Assembly (NCBI RefSeq): GCF_039545455.1
Contig: NZ_CP154467.1
Span: 620,001 to 684,000 of the forward strand
Length of the DNA stretch: 64,000 nt
Direction of reading: 5' to 3'
DNA from: Brucella sp. BE17
GTDB taxonomy: Bacteria; Pseudomonadota; Alphaproteobacteria; Rhizobiales; Rhizobiaceae
Shown here: positions 1 through 9,210 of the stretch, piece after piece
Numbering within the stretch: the first letter of the stretch is position 1
How the letters are laid out: each line of letters starts with the position of its first letter
Notes under the pieces: generated by a model
Databases searched by the model: none
What the model was told of the DNA's origin: nothing
Seen by the model: the letters and a program-made list of their open reading frames with translations, nothing else
Made by a program: the position numbers and the translations under genes

Positions 1-174
1 TCTCCGTGTCCCGACAGGTCTTTCATCTGGCTCCGCTTCGGGCGGAGGGCTCGAAACTAACGGCTTTTGTGTCTCGACACCGGGAAGCCCCGCAGGCGAA
101 TGCTGCTCTTCGCTCAATGCTGTTGTAGAACTTAAGACAACAACAGCAATGATATGTAAATTAATGGCTTTCAT
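1..174 (-). CDS. Partial exported protein, N-terminus only
   Basis: A reading frame opens with ATG at 174 and runs without a stop to the window edge, giving 58 residues. The first 20 or so residues form a plausible Sec signal peptide: Lys at position 2, a hydrophobic core IIAVVVLSS, and a cleavage site near TALS/EE. The rest is rich in Pro, Glu and Ser and shows no recognisable domain. Its start codon overlaps the gph stop codon in the pattern TAATG, which points to translational coupling downstream of gph. The frame is too short to assign a family. It could be a periplasmic or cell-wall-associated protein; no function is claimed. Confidence 0.6.
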   Translation of the reverse strand, partial: MKAINLHIIAVVVLSSTTALSEEQHSPAGLPGVETQKPLVSSPPPEAEPDERPVGTRR

Positions 175-890
175 TAATCTGTAAAAGCCTCAGCCGGGTC
201 GGCAACAGCTTCTAGAAGCTGTTGCGCCATATCCAGTGTGAACTCGTTATAATGTGAAATTACCCGGCTTGGTTCATAATGCTGAACCGGCAGGTCGGTG
301 TAACCGAAATCAACCGCAACCACCGGGATACCTGCAGCTTTTGCCGTATCGATATCCGTGCGGCTGTCGCCCACCATGATGGCGCGGTCACGATTGCCCG
401 CTGCAAGGGCGATCGTTTCGGTCAGGTGCCGCGGATCAGGTTTGCGCCATGGAAATGTGTCAGCGCCACAGATCGATGCGAAACGGGAGGCTTGCCCCAT
501 ACTCGTCAGAAGCTTTTTTGCCAAAGCCTCGTATTTGTTGGTGCAAACCGCCAGGTCGTACCCGTGCGCCTGAAACCGATCCATAGCCTCGATTACACCG
601 GGAAAGAAAAAGGACGAACCGGGCATATGATCTGAATAATGCGTACGAAACACCTCGACCAGTTCATCGAGCCGGGCATCATCGATTTCTGTTTTCTGTG
701 CCGTGAAGGCCCGCTCGATCATGGTTCGTCCGCCTTGGCCGACATAACGACGCAATGCAATGCGATCTGCCGCTTTCAGGCCGGAAATGGTCAGACAGTG
801 ATTGAGGCTTTCCAGCAAGTCTGGCGCTGTATCGACAAGTGTACCATCAAGGTCGAACACGATAATAGGGCGGGTATTCGCGACTGACAT
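174..890 (-). CDS. gph: Phosphoglycolate phosphatase, HAD superfamily
   Basis: This 238-residue HAD hydrolase removes phosphate from 2-phosphoglycolate, a metabolite repair product of DNA 3'-end processing or oxygenase side reactions. HAD motif I is FDLDGTLVDT at residues 12-21, with both catalytic aspartates. Motif II is near VCTNK (about 115-119). The Lys of motif III is in FPWRKPDP, and motif IV is VGDSRTDI (about 172-179). The length is normal for Gph. The gene is transcribed away from rpiA, and its stop overlaps the start of the downstream exported protein. The family is certain; the exact substrate is less so, since Gph-like HAD enzymes can be promiscuous. Confidence 0.88.
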   Translation of the reverse strand: MSVANTRPIIVFDLDGTLVDTAPDLLESLNHCLTISGLKAADRIALRRYVGQGGRTMIERAFTAQKTEIDDARLDELVEVFRTHYSDHMPGSSFFFPGVIEAMDRFQAHGYDLAVCTNKYEALAKKLLTSMGQASRFASICGADTFPWRKPDPRHLTETIALAAGNRDRAIMVGDSRTDIDTAKAAGIPVVAVDFGYTDLPVQHYEPSRVISHYNEFTLDMAQQLLEAVADPAEAFTD

Positions 891-1121
891 GGCAATTCCT
901 TGTCATTACTGTTGTGTCTGACGAAAACCGATACCTATCGCATAGGCTAAAAAGGCTCAAGCCCGATGCCTAAAATAAGAATTTTCTGAAAGATGTTTCA
1001 GGCTAAATTCTCTATCATATTTCCAATCGGCGCTTTGTTATAGTAACTGCGCGTGCTAGACGATGACCGGAATAACGAGAATCCGTGAGTGTGGTTGAAT
1101 AACAAGCCGGGGACTTATGCG

Positions 1122-1820
1122 ATGAGTGACGCACGCAAGCTCAAAATTGCAGCGGCTGCCGAAGCCCTGACCCATGTCAAGGATGGCATGCGTCTGGGCA
1201 TTGGCACAGGCTCTACCGCGGAAGAGTTTGTGCGTTTGCTCGCAGAAAAAGTACAGAATGGTCTGCATGTCACAGGCGTGCCGACATCGGAACGCACCGC
1301 CAGTCTTTGCCGTGAACTCGGCGTGCCGCTTACGACACTCGATGAAACTCCGCATCTTGACCTGACGATTGATGGTGCAGACGAAGTCGATGGCGAGTTA
1401 TCGCTGATCAAAGGCGGTGGCGGGGCGCTTCTGCGCGAGAAAATCGTCGCCGCAGCTTCCGATTCTATGATCGTCATTGCCGATCAGTCGAAAGTCGTGG
1501 AAACGCTGGGCGTTTTTGCACTGCCTATCGAGGTCAACCGTTTCGGGCTTGGTGCCACGATACGGGCGATTGAACATGCTGCTGAGAAATGTGGTCTTGC
1601 AGGGCCTTTAAACCTGCGTTTAAAAGATGGTTCGCCGTTTGTGACCGACGGCGGACACTATATCGTGGATGCATCTTTTGGCCGTATTCCATCGGCAAAG
1701 ACATTATCCGACGCTCTCTTCGCCATCCCGGGCGTGGTCGAGCATGGGCTTTTCATCGGGCTGGCGCGCGCGGCAGTGATTGCCGGGACCGATGGCATTA
1801 AAACTATCAAGCGGTCTTGA
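1122..1820 (+). CDS. rpiA: Ribose-5-phosphate isomerase A
   Basis: The product interconverts ribose 5-phosphate and ribulose 5-phosphate in the non-oxidative pentose phosphate pathway. The chosen ATG gives 232 residues beginning MSDARKLK, the usual length; a GTG 33 bases upstream would add 11 atypical residues. Family motifs are [11 protein letters not shown] near residues 27-37, [10 protein letters not shown] near 85-94, and the glycine-rich [11 protein letters not shown] at about 98-108, which carries active-site residues. The gene is divergent from gph. It is followed closely by the DUF2059 gene, so the two may share a transcript. Confidence 0.93.
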   Translation: MSDARKLKIAAAAEALTHVKDGMRLGIGTGSTAEEFVRLLAEKVQNGLHVTGVPTSERTASLCRELGVPLTTLDETPHLDLTIDGADEVDGELSLIKGGGGALLREKIVAAASDSMIVIADQSKVVETLGVFALPIEVNRFGLGATIRAIEHAAEKCGLAGPLNLRLKDGSPFVTDGGHYIVDASFGRIPSAKTLSDALFAIPGVVEHGLFIGLARAAVIAGTDGIKTIKRS

Positions 1821-1887
1821 CCGCTGGCTTATCATCAAGCGGTCCCGAACCGCCGGTTTTGAACTGATTGAACGGAGTATTGAGCAT

Positions 1888-2433
1888 ATGATCCCGGCAA
1901 CTGGCTTTCGCCGTCTGATTGCACCGTTTTCCGCGCTCGTTCTGATGGCAGGCGTTCATGCTGCTACGGCGCAGGAAATCTCTGAAACCCATCTGCAAGC
2001 CGCACGTCAGGCAATCTCGGCCATTAATGCGACCGAGCAGTTCGACGAAATTCTGCCCAATGCGGCACGCGCGCTTAAGGCTGAACTGATCCAGAAGGAC
2101 CCGGACCTTGAGGCGTTGATCACCAAGACGGTCGATGACAAGGCTATTGCGCTGGCGGCACGTCGTTCCGATCTCGAAACAGAATCGGCTCGCGCCTATG
2201 CCAAGGCGTTTTCCGAAGATGAACTAAAGGCAATCGCTGCATTCTACGCTTCACCGGCCGGTAAGAAGCTTCTGGCGGAAGGCCCTATCGTTACGCGTGA
2301 AGTCGTACGCGCCGCCAATATCTGGCAAAATGGAGTCGCGCGCGATCTGGCCCGTAATGTGGGCGAAGTTCTGGTAGCGCAGGCCCGTTCATCTGCCGGT
2401 GAACAGCAGCCGGAACAGCCCGACCAGCAGTGA
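1888..2433 (+). CDS. Exported DUF2059 protein
   Basis: A 181-residue protein starting MIPATGFRRL carries a signal peptide that ends near VHAATAQE. The mature part is a helical DUF2059 domain, recognised by FSEDELKAIAAFYASPAGKK, which is the hallmark of the family. The C-terminus is a Gln/Pro-rich tail. A start 108 bases upstream is possible but would bury the signal peptide. The gene lies between rpiA and gor and is followed by a strong terminator. The function of DUF2059 proteins is unknown; export to the periplasm is inferred from the signal peptide. Confidence 0.82.
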   Translation: MIPATGFRRLIAPFSALVLMAGVHAATAQEISETHLQAARQAISAINATEQFDEILPNAARALKAELIQKDPDLEALITKTVDDKAIALAARRSDLETESARAYAKAFSEDELKAIAAFYASPAGKKLLAEGPIVTREVVRAANIWQNGVARDLARNVGEVLVAQARSSAGEQQPEQPDQQ

Positions 2434-2457
2434 TCTCCGCATAATGTGAGCGGATTT

Positions 2458-2491
2458 AAAAGCCCGGCGACTTGGCCGGGCTTTTTCTTTT
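2458..2491 (+). terminator. Rho-independent terminator after the DUF2059 gene
   Basis: The inverted arms AGCCCGGC (2461-2468) and GCCGGGCT (2475-2482) form a GC-rich stem with a 6-base loop. The stem is followed directly by TTTTCTTTT. It separates the rpiA/DUF2059 unit from gor. Confidence 0.85.
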
Positions 2492-2556
2492 GTCTACATA
2501 TGATGCACAAATGATTAGCGGCCGTGAGCCGTCCCTGTTTCGATGGAGTGTTTTTG

Positions 2557-3951
2557 ATGACCGCTTATGATTTCGACCTTTTTGTTATCGGTGGCGGTTC
2601 GGGCGGTGTGCGTGCGGGACGTCTTGCTGGCGCCATGGGAAAGAAGGCGGGGCTCGCGGAAGAATATCGTATGGGCGGGACCTGCGTGATCCGCGGTTGC
2701 GTACCAAAGAAGCTTTTTGTCTATGCATCGCAATTTCCCGAACATTTTGAAGATTCAGCCGGTTATGGCTGGAGTGTGGGCAAAAGCCAGTTTGATTGGA
2801 AGAAATTGCTCGCAGCCAAGGATAAGGAAATCGACCGTCTCGAAGGGCTTTATCGAAAAGGGCTTGAAAACTCTGACGTCGAGATTTTTGCAAGCCGGGC
2901 CCAACTGATCGATGCGCATACCATTGAGTTAGTGGCATCGAAACGGCGCGTGACGGCCGAGCATATTCTGGTTGCCACTGGTGGCCGGCCCAACATGCAT
3001 GAGGCGCTTCCGGGGAATGAATTCTGCATCAGTTCCAACGAAGCCTTTCATCTTGAAGAATTGCCAGAGGCAATCGTCATAGCTGGCGGTGGCTATATCG
3101 CAGTGGAGTTTGCCAATATTTTTCACGGCCTAGGTGTGAAGACAACGCTGGTTTATCGTGGGCAGGAGATTCTTTCACGCTTCGACCACGATTTGCGTCA
3201 TTTGCTGCACGAAACCATGGAAGCAAAGGGTATCCGCATTATTTGCGGTGCTGTTTTCCAAAAAGTTCGCAAACAGTCTGACGGTACCTTGTCGATTGCC
3301 CTTTCCAATGGCGAAATGCTTGAAGCAGGGCAGGCGTTGCTCGCACTTGGACGCACTCCGAACACCGACGGTCTTGGCCTCGAACAAGCCGGGGTCAAGT
3401 TGGACGCGCTCGGTGCGATTGAAGTGGATGATTATTCGCGCACCAGCGTGTCCAACATCTGGGCGGTCGGCGACGTCACCAACCGCGTGCAACTCACACC
3501 CGTCGCGATCCACGAGGCTATGTGTTTTCTGGAAACGGCTTTTAAGGATAATCCGACCAAGCCCGATCATGATTTGATCGCAACGGCAGTTTTCTCGCAG
3601 CCGGAAATCGGAACCGTGGGCCTTTCGGAAGAGGAGGCTGGCAAAAAATATCCTGAGGTCGAGGTCTATCGCGCCTTATTCCGCCCGATGCGGAATACGC
3701 TTTCGGGCCGCACCGAAAAAATGCTCATGAAAATCATCGTCGATGCCGAAAGCCGCAAGGTGGTGGGTGCCCATATCATGGGGCCGGATGCTGGCGAAAT
3801 GGCGCAACTTCTCGGCATCTCGCTGAAGGCTGGTGCGACCAAGGACGATTTTGATCGCACAATGGCCGTGCATCCAACGGCTGCGGAGGAACTGGTGACG
3901 ATGTACAAGCCGAGCTACCGTCTTGTACGTGGCGAAAAAGTCGACGGATGA
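2557..3951 (+). CDS. gor: Glutathione-disulfide reductase
   Basis: This FAD-dependent pyridine nucleotide-disulfide reductase (464 residues) regenerates reduced glutathione with NADPH. The start at 2557 follows a GGAG ribosome-binding site at normal spacing and places the FAD-binding motif VIGGGSGG at residues 9-16. The redox-active disulfide is in GGTCVIRGCVPKKL (about 40-53). The NADPH-binding GGGYIAVEFA is near 174-183, and the C-terminal HPTAAEEL carries the catalytic His-Glu pair. The length and all key residues are typical. It is a monocistronic gene between two terminator-like stretches. Glutathione reductase is preferred over trypanothione or mercuric reductase because of the overall motif set. 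Confidence 0.92.
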   Translation: MTAYDFDLFVIGGGSGGVRAGRLAGAMGKKAGLAEEYRMGGTCVIRGCVPKKLFVYASQFPEHFEDSAGYGWSVGKSQFDWKKLLAAKDKEIDRLEGLYRKGLENSDVEIFASRAQLIDAHTIELVASKRRVTAEHILVATGGRPNMHEALPGNEFCISSNEAFHLEELPEAIVIAGGGYIAVEFANIFHGLGVKTTLVYRGQEILSRFDHDLRHLLHETMEAKGIRIICGAVFQKVRKQSDGTLSIALSNGEMLEAGQALLALGRTPNTDGLGLEQAGVKLDALGAIEVDDYSRTSVSNIWAVGDVTNRVQLTPVAIHEAMCFLETAFKDNPTKPDHDLIATAVFSQPEIGTVGLSEEEAGKKYPEVEVYRALFRPMRNTLSGRTEKMLMKIIVDAESRKVVGAHIMGPDAGEMAQLLGISLKAGATKDDFDRTMAVHPTAAEELVTMYKPSYRLVRGEKVDG

Positions 3952-4156
3952 ATCTTTCGCCGCTTATATGACCGTGTTAACGAATATTGCTGGCATAAAA
4001 CCTGTGTCTGCATTATATCCGCCCTACGCGCGCGCCGGGTCTGTTCAAAAACTGTCAGTTTTCTACGGGAAAAGACTGTAAAAGTGCAATTCCGGCATCC
4101 GTGCAAGGAGGCTATAATCCGATAATTATTGAGCGGATATTGAAACAGGTGCTACC

Positions 4157-5536
4157 ATGACGAAGAACTGGACCCCGCATTCCTGGAGAAACAAACAGAT
4201 CAAGCAGGTGCCGTTTTATCCTGACGCACAGGCATTGAACGATGTTGAGGCCCGTCTTCGCACTTATCCGCCACTGGTTTTTGCAGGTGAGGCACGCAAA
4301 CTCAAGCAGCAGCTTGCAGCGGTCGCCGAAGGGCAGGCATTTCTGCTTCAGGGCGGAGATTGCGCCGAAAGCTTTGCCGAGCATGGCGCGGATAATATCC
4401 GCGATTTCTTCCGCGTGTTCTTGCAGATGGCAGTCGTCTTGACCTTTGGTGCGTCCAAGCCTGTGGTCAAGGTTGGCCGTATCGCCGGTCAGTTCGCAAA
4501 GCCACGCTCGTCCGACATGGAAACCAAGGACGGTGTCGAGCTGCCATCCTATCGCGGTGACATCATCAATGGCATCGATTTCGATAGCGCATCGCGCATT
4601 CCCGATCCCCAGCGTCAGGATATGGCGTACCGTCAGTCGGCGGCAACGCTCAATCTGCTGCGTGCTTTCGCACAGGGCGGCTATGCCAATCTGGAAAACG
4701 TGCACCAGTGGATGCTTGGTTTTGTCGGCAAGAGCCCGCAGGCCGAACGTTATGCCGCTCTGGCGCAGCGCATATCCGAAACGATGAATTTCATGCGTGC
4801 TATCGGCATTACCTCCGACAGCAACCATGCGCTGCGTGAAACGGATTTCTACACCAGCCATGAAGCACTGCTTCTGGGCTATGAAGAAGCGCTGACCCGC
4901 GTCGATTCGACTTCCGGCGATTGGTATGGGACCTCCGGTCATATGATCTGGATCGGTGATCGTACGCGTCAGGCCGATCATGCGCATATCGAATATTGCC
5001 GCGGCATCAAGAACCCGCTTGGCATGAAATGCGGCCCATCCCTGCAGCCGGATGATCTCATTCGTCTGATTGATCTGCTCAATCCTGAAAACGAAGCCGG
5101 TCGTCTGACACTGATTGCACGTTTTGGTTACGACAAGGTTGGCGATCATCTGCCGCAGCTTATCCGCGCCGTGGAACGCGAAGGCCGCAAGGTCGTGTGG
5201 TCCTGCGATCCGATGCATGGCAATACAATCACTGCAGGCGGCTACAAGACGCGTCCGTTTGATCGGATTCTTAAGGAAGTCGAAACCTTCTTCGCTATTC
5301 ATTATGCGGAAGGCACGCATCCGGGCGGCATTCATATCGAAATGACCGGCAAGAATGTGACAGAATGCACAGGCGGCGCACGCGCCATTTCGGCAGACGA
5401 CCTGCATGATCGCTACCACACGCATTGCGACCCGCGTCTGAATGCCGATCAGGCTCTGGAACTTGCTTTCCTGTTGGCCGAACTTCTCAAAAAAGAGCGC
5501 GATGCCGGTGTCGAAAGACAGGTTGCGACGGCATAA
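4157..5536 (+). CDS. 3-deoxy-7-phosphoheptulonate synthase, class II
   Basis: This 459-residue enzyme condenses phosphoenolpyruvate with erythrose 4-phosphate, the first step of the shikimate pathway. The N-terminus [19 protein letters not shown] and the motif [11 protein letters not shown] (about 70-80) are diagnostic of the plant-like class II family. Metal and substrate residues are seen in [10 protein letters not shown] and [17 protein letters not shown]. The length matches the family. The gene is followed by a terminator before dgkA. Class II enzymes are usually feedback-inhibited by aromatic amino acids, but nothing in the flanking DNA shows a leader peptide or attenuator. Confidence 0.92.
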   Translation: MTKNWTPHSWRNKQIKQVPFYPDAQALNDVEARLRTYPPLVFAGEARKLKQQLAAVAEGQAFLLQGGDCAESFAEHGADNIRDFFRVFLQMAVVLTFGASKPVVKVGRIAGQFAKPRSSDMETKDGVELPSYRGDIINGIDFDSASRIPDPQRQDMAYRQSAATLNLLRAFAQGGYANLENVHQWMLGFVGKSPQAERYAALAQRISETMNFMRAIGITSDSNHALRETDFYTSHEALLLGYEEALTRVDSTSGDWYGTSGHMIWIGDRTRQADHAHIEYCRGIKNPLGMKCGPSLQPDDLIRLIDLLNPENEAGRLTLIARFGYDKVGDHLPQLIRAVEREGRKVVWSCDPMHGNTITAGGYKTRPFDRILKEVETFFAIHYAEGTHPGGIHIEMTGKNVTECTGGARAISADDLHDRYHTHCDPRLNADQALELAFLLAELLKKERDAGVERQVATA

Positions 5537-5563
5537 TAGCGATTAGAAAAAAGACAAACGGGC

Positions 5564-5598
5564 AGGGCGGAGATTTCAATCTTCGCCCTGTTGCTTTT
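5564..5598 (+). terminator. Terminator after the DAHP synthase gene
   Basis: The arms AGGGCGGAGATT (5564-5575) and AATCTTCGCCCT (5578-5589) pair over 12 positions with one G-T wobble, and the T-rich run GTTGCTTTT follows. Confidence 0.75.
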
Positions 5599-5660
5599 CG
5601 GCTAGACTTGTTTAGACCTTTGCGTGCTCGCAACTGATACTGGATATTCGGGAGCTATGC

Positions 5661-6011
5661 ATGCAGCGTCTTTTTCTCGCATTTATCAATTCCATGCGCG
5701 CGCTGCGCTATCTTGCAGGCAACGAGAAGGCGGTTCAGCAGGAACTTGTTTTGTTTCTGATATCCTTGCCTTTGGCGTTTTTTCTTGCTCCCACTTGGCT
5801 GGCATTTCTGATGATGACAGGATCAATCCTGTTTCTTCTGATGATTGAAATTCTGAACACGGGTATCGAAGCCGCTTGTGACGCGATTTCGCTTGATTTT
5901 CATAAAGAGATACAGATTGCCAAGGATTGCGGTTCGCTGGCAGTGCTGATTTCAACTATTTTCACCTTCACGGTCTGGGCTTATATTCTGATCGACACCT
6001 ATTTGCTCTGA
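5661..6011 (+). CDS. dgkA: Diacylglycerol kinase, prokaryotic DgkA type
   Basis: A 116-residue integral membrane kinase phosphorylates diacylglycerol to phosphatidate, recycling lipid head-group by-products. Three hydrophobic segments are visible (about 30-50, 52-68 and 94-114). The family signature EILNTGIEAACDAIS is near residues 66-80 and contains the catalytic and metal-binding glutamates and the Asn. The length is close to that of the Escherichia coli enzyme (about 120). The gene is free-standing between the DAHP synthase terminator and nadE. Confidence 0.9.
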   Translation: MQRLFLAFINSMRALRYLAGNEKAVQQELVLFLISLPLAFFLAPTWLAFLMMTGSILFLLMIEILNTGIEAACDAISLDFHKEIQIAKDCGSLAVLISTIFTFTVWAYILIDTYLL

Positions 6012-6102
6012 CAAAGCAGACAGAGATTGGTCGTCTGCGTTGCAATCGGCCCTCAAAGCAGGCTAAAGCTGGGCTATGATCAGTGCATCCGAGAATCTTA
6101 CC

Positions 6103-7755
6103 ATGCTTCGTATTGCTGTGGCCCAGCTCAATCCCGTCATGGGAGATATTGCCGGAAATTTGGCTCGTGCGCGTTCTGCCCGTAAGCAGGCAGCCGCCAT
6201 GCAGGCCGATCTCATCCTGTTTACGGAATTGTTCATCGCGGGCTATCCGCCGGAAGATCTGATATTAAAACCGTCTTTCGTGGAAGCCTGCGAAAAGGCC
6301 GTGCTGGAACTGGCTGTCGATACAAAAGATAGTGGGCCGGGTGTCATTATCGGCACGCCGCTAAAGCGTGAAAGCGGATTGCATAATGCCGTCATGGTGC
6401 TTGATGGCGGTGAAGTGATTGCTGAACGTTTCAAGGTCGATCTGCCCAATTACGGTGAATTCGACGAAAAGCGCGTGTTCCAGCCGGGTCCGCTGCCCGG
6501 CCCCGTTAATTTTCGCGGTGTGCGGATTGGTATTCCGATCTGCGAGGATATCTGGGGCGACCTGGCTGTCGCGGAAACGCTGACTGAGAGCGGCGCGGAA
6601 ATCCTGCTGGTACCCAATGGATCGCCTTATCATCGCGACAAGATGGACCGGCGTTATCAAGTGGTTCTCAAACAGGTGATCGAGACAGAACTGCCGATGC
6701 TTTACGCCAACCAGATTGGCGGGCAGGACGAATTGATTTTTGACGGTGCGTCATTCGCCTTCAATGCCGACAAATCGCTTTGCCTGCAAATGCCGCAATT
6801 TGACGAATCCATTACACTCACCACCTGGAAGCGCGAGGGTGAGGGATGGCGTTGCGAGGAGAGTGAAAAGGCCGACCTGCCGGAAGGCATGGCAGCCGAT
6901 TATGCGGCCTGCATGCTGGGCTTGCGTGATTATGTCAATAAAAACGGCTTTAAGGATGTCGTCCTTGGCCTTTCCGGCGGCATCGATTCAGCCATATGCG
7001 CGGCCATGAGTGTCGATGCACTGGGTAAGGATCGTGTGCGCTGCATCATGCTTCCTTATCGCTACACCTCCGATGAATCACTCAAAGACGCCGCTGACTG
7101 CGCTCAAGCGCTTGGCGTGCGTTACGATATCGTTCCGATTGCAGAGCCTGTCGAAGGTTTCCTGAGTGCGCTGCAACCGCTTTTTGCCGATACTGAAAGC
7201 GGTGTTACGGAAGAAAATCTGCAAAGCCGCACACGTGGCACGATTTTGATGGCGGTTTCCAACAAATTTGGCTCGATGGTTGTCACCACCGGCAACAAGT
7301 CGGAAATGTCGGTTGGTTATGCCACGCTTTATGGCGATATGAATGGTGGGTTCAATCCGATCAAGGATGTCTACAAGATGCAGGTCTATGCCATGTCGGC
7401 ATGGCGCAATGAAAATGTTCCCCACGGTGCACTCGGGCCATCCGGTGAAGTGATCCCGCAAAATATCATCTCCAAGGCACCATCGGCGGAGCTGCGCGAG
7501 AACCAGACCGATCAGGACAGCCTGCCGCCCTATCCGGTGCTGGACGATATTCTGGAATGTCTGGTCGAAAACGAGATGAGCAATGCTGAAATTGCCGCTC
7601 GCGGTCATCCGTTAGAGACTGTGCAACGCATCGAGCATCTGCTTTATCTGGCTGAATACAAGCGGCGACAATCGGCACCGGGCGTAAAAATCACCAAGAA
7701 GAACTTTGGACGTGATCGCCGTTACCCGATTACCAATCGTTTCCGCGACCGCTGA
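6103..7755 (+). CDS. nadE: Glutamine-dependent NAD+ synthetase
   Basis: This two-domain, 550-residue enzyme amidates deamido-NAD to NAD using ammonia from glutamine. The N-terminal nitrilase-type glutaminase domain (about 1-270) shows the E-K-C triad: Glu in FTELFIAGYPP, Lys in FDEKRVF and Cys in IPICEDIW. The C-terminal synthetase domain carries the ATP-pyrophosphatase loop GLSGGIDSA (about residue 290 onward). The ATG at 6103 starts MLRIAVAQLNP, the normal family N-terminus; an ATG 27 bases upstream would add a short extension. gltX follows after 12 bases, so the two genes are probably co-transcribed. Confidence 0.93.
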   Translation: MLRIAVAQLNPVMGDIAGNLARARSARKQAAAMQADLILFTELFIAGYPPEDLILKPSFVEACEKAVLELAVDTKDSGPGVIIGTPLKRESGLHNAVMVLDGGEVIAERFKVDLPNYGEFDEKRVFQPGPLPGPVNFRGVRIGIPICEDIWGDLAVAETLTESGAEILLVPNGSPYHRDKMDRRYQVVLKQVIETELPMLYANQIGGQDELIFDGASFAFNADKSLCLQMPQFDESITLTTWKREGEGWRCEESEKADLPEGMAADYAACMLGLRDYVNKNGFKDVVLGLSGGIDSAICAAMSVDALGKDRVRCIMLPYRYTSDESLKDAADCAQALGVRYDIVPIAEPVEGFLSALQPLFADTESGVTEENLQSRTRGTILMAVSNKFGSMVVTTGNKSEMSVGYATLYGDMNGGFNPIKDVYKMQVYAMSAWRNENVPHGALGPSGEVIPQNIISKAPSAELRENQTDQDSLPPYPVLDDILECLVENEMSNAEIAARGHPLETVQRIEHLLYLAEYKRRQSAPGVKITKKNFGRDRRYPITNRFRDR

Positions 7756-7767
7756 AAGACATAAAAA

Positions 7768-9141
7768 ATGACTGTTACCGTTCGTTTTGCCCCGTCGCCG
7801 ACGGGCTATATTCATATCGGCAATACGCGAACCGCTCTGTCCAACTGGCTTTATGCGCAAAAGAACAACGGCAATTTCATCCTGCGCTATGACGATACCG
7901 ACGTCGAGCGGTCGCGCGATGAATATGCCAAGGCCATCGCGGTTGATCTTGAATGGCTTGGCATCCGTCCCGACCGGGTTGAATATCAGTCCAAGCGCTT
8001 TGATATTTATGCCAGGGCCGTTGAAAAGCTGAAACAGGCAGGGCTGCTTTATGCCTGCTATGAGAGCGCCGATGAACTCGAACGTCGCCGCAAGCTCAGG
8101 CTGGCCCGTCGTTTGCCACCGGTCTATGGCCGTGAGGCACTAAAGCTCACCGATGCCGAAAAAGCGGCATTTGAAGCCGAAGGCCGCAAGCCGCACTGGC
8201 GTTTCCTTCTGCCGAACTTTGCAAGCGATCCTTTCGTCACTGAGCGCACAGAAGTCCATTGGGACGATCTGGTACGCGGACCGCAAGTGGTTGATCTGGC
8301 ATCAATGTCCGATCCGGTGCTGCTTCGTGAAGACGGAACTTATCTCTACACCTTGCCTTCGGTCGTGGATGATATCGATATGGGCGTCACCCATATTATT
8401 CGCGGCGACGACCACGTTACCAATACCGGCGTGCAGATGGCGATTTTTCGTGCGCTCGGTGCGCAAGCTCCTGCTTTCGGCCACCACAATCTGCTCACCA
8501 CCACGACCGGCGAAGGGCTGTCCAAGCGCACGGGTGCGCTTTCAGTAGGCTCGCTACGCGAGAACGGTTATGAGCCGATGGCGGTGGCGTCACTCGCCGT
8601 GCTGATTGGTACGTCGGAAAATGTTTCCGCAGCCTCCACCATGGAAGCCTTGGCCGAGCATTTCAGTCTCGCATCGATCACGAAGTCGGCGGCCAAATTC
8701 GACCCTTCGGAACTGGACACACTCAACCGTTCGCTTCTACACGAGATGACTTTTGAGAGCGCCAAACCGCGTCTTGAGGCGTTGGGGATCATGGGCGAAA
8801 AAACGGAAGCTTTCTGGCTTGCCGTGCGCGGTAATCTCGATCATTTCAACGATGTGCAGCACTGGTGGCAGGTCGTAAGCGGTGATTTGTCAGAACTGCC
8901 GGAGCTTTCCGAGGAAGACCGCGCCTTTGTGCAAGATGCTTTCACACTGTTGCCGGACGGTCCTTGGGATCGTGACACATGGAAACAATGGACAGATGCC
9001 GCAAAAGCGCAGAGCGGTCGCAAGGGCAAGGGCCTGTTCATGCCGCTGCGTCTTGCGCTGACAGGACAGGCGCATGGCCCGGAGCTAGCCGATCTTCTGG
9101 TCTTGATGGGGCCGGAAAAGGTTCAAAGCCGCAAGCCCTGA
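7768..9141 (+). CDS. gltX: Glutamate--tRNA ligase
   Basis: This class I aminoacyl-tRNA synthetase (457 residues) charges tRNA-Glu. The ATP-binding signature appears as [10 protein letters not shown] (residues 8-17, the HIGN variant of HIGH), and the KMSKR loop as [13 protein letters not shown] (about 250-262). Many Hyphomicrobiales have two GltX paralogues, and the second often charges tRNA-Gln as a non-discriminating enzyme; the sequence alone does not settle which one this is. It lies 12 bases downstream of nadE and ends at a bidirectional terminator shared with maeB. Confidence 0.9.
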   Translation: MTVTVRFAPSPTGYIHIGNTRTALSNWLYAQKNNGNFILRYDDTDVERSRDEYAKAIAVDLEWLGIRPDRVEYQSKRFDIYARAVEKLKQAGLLYACYESADELERRRKLRLARRLPPVYGREALKLTDAEKAAFEAEGRKPHWRFLLPNFASDPFVTERTEVHWDDLVRGPQVVDLASMSDPVLLREDGTYLYTLPSVVDDIDMGVTHIIRGDDHVTNTGVQMAIFRALGAQAPAFGHHNLLTTTTGEGLSKRTGALSVGSLRENGYEPMAVASLAVLIGTSENVSAASTMEALAEHFSLASITKSAAKFDPSELDTLNRSLLHEMTFESAKPRLEALGIMGEKTEAFWLAVRGNLDHFNDVQHWWQVVSGDLSELPELSEEDRAFVQDAFTLLPDGPWDRDTWKQWTDAAKAQSGRKGKGLFMPLRLALTGQAHGPELADLLVLMGPEKVQSRKP

Positions 9142-9155
9142 ACTATCGACGAACT

Positions 9156-9193
9156 AAAAAAGCGGGCATGGTGTGAACCGTGCCCGCTTTTTT
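9156..9193. terminator. Bidirectional terminator between gltX and maeB
   Basis: The arms AAAAAAGCGGGCA (9156-9168) and TGCCCGCTTTTTT (9181-9193) are perfectly complementary around a 12-base loop. The A run and T run serve the convergent genes on both strands. Confidence 0.9.
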
Positions 9194-9210
9194 CATGTGT
9201 TGAAAACGGA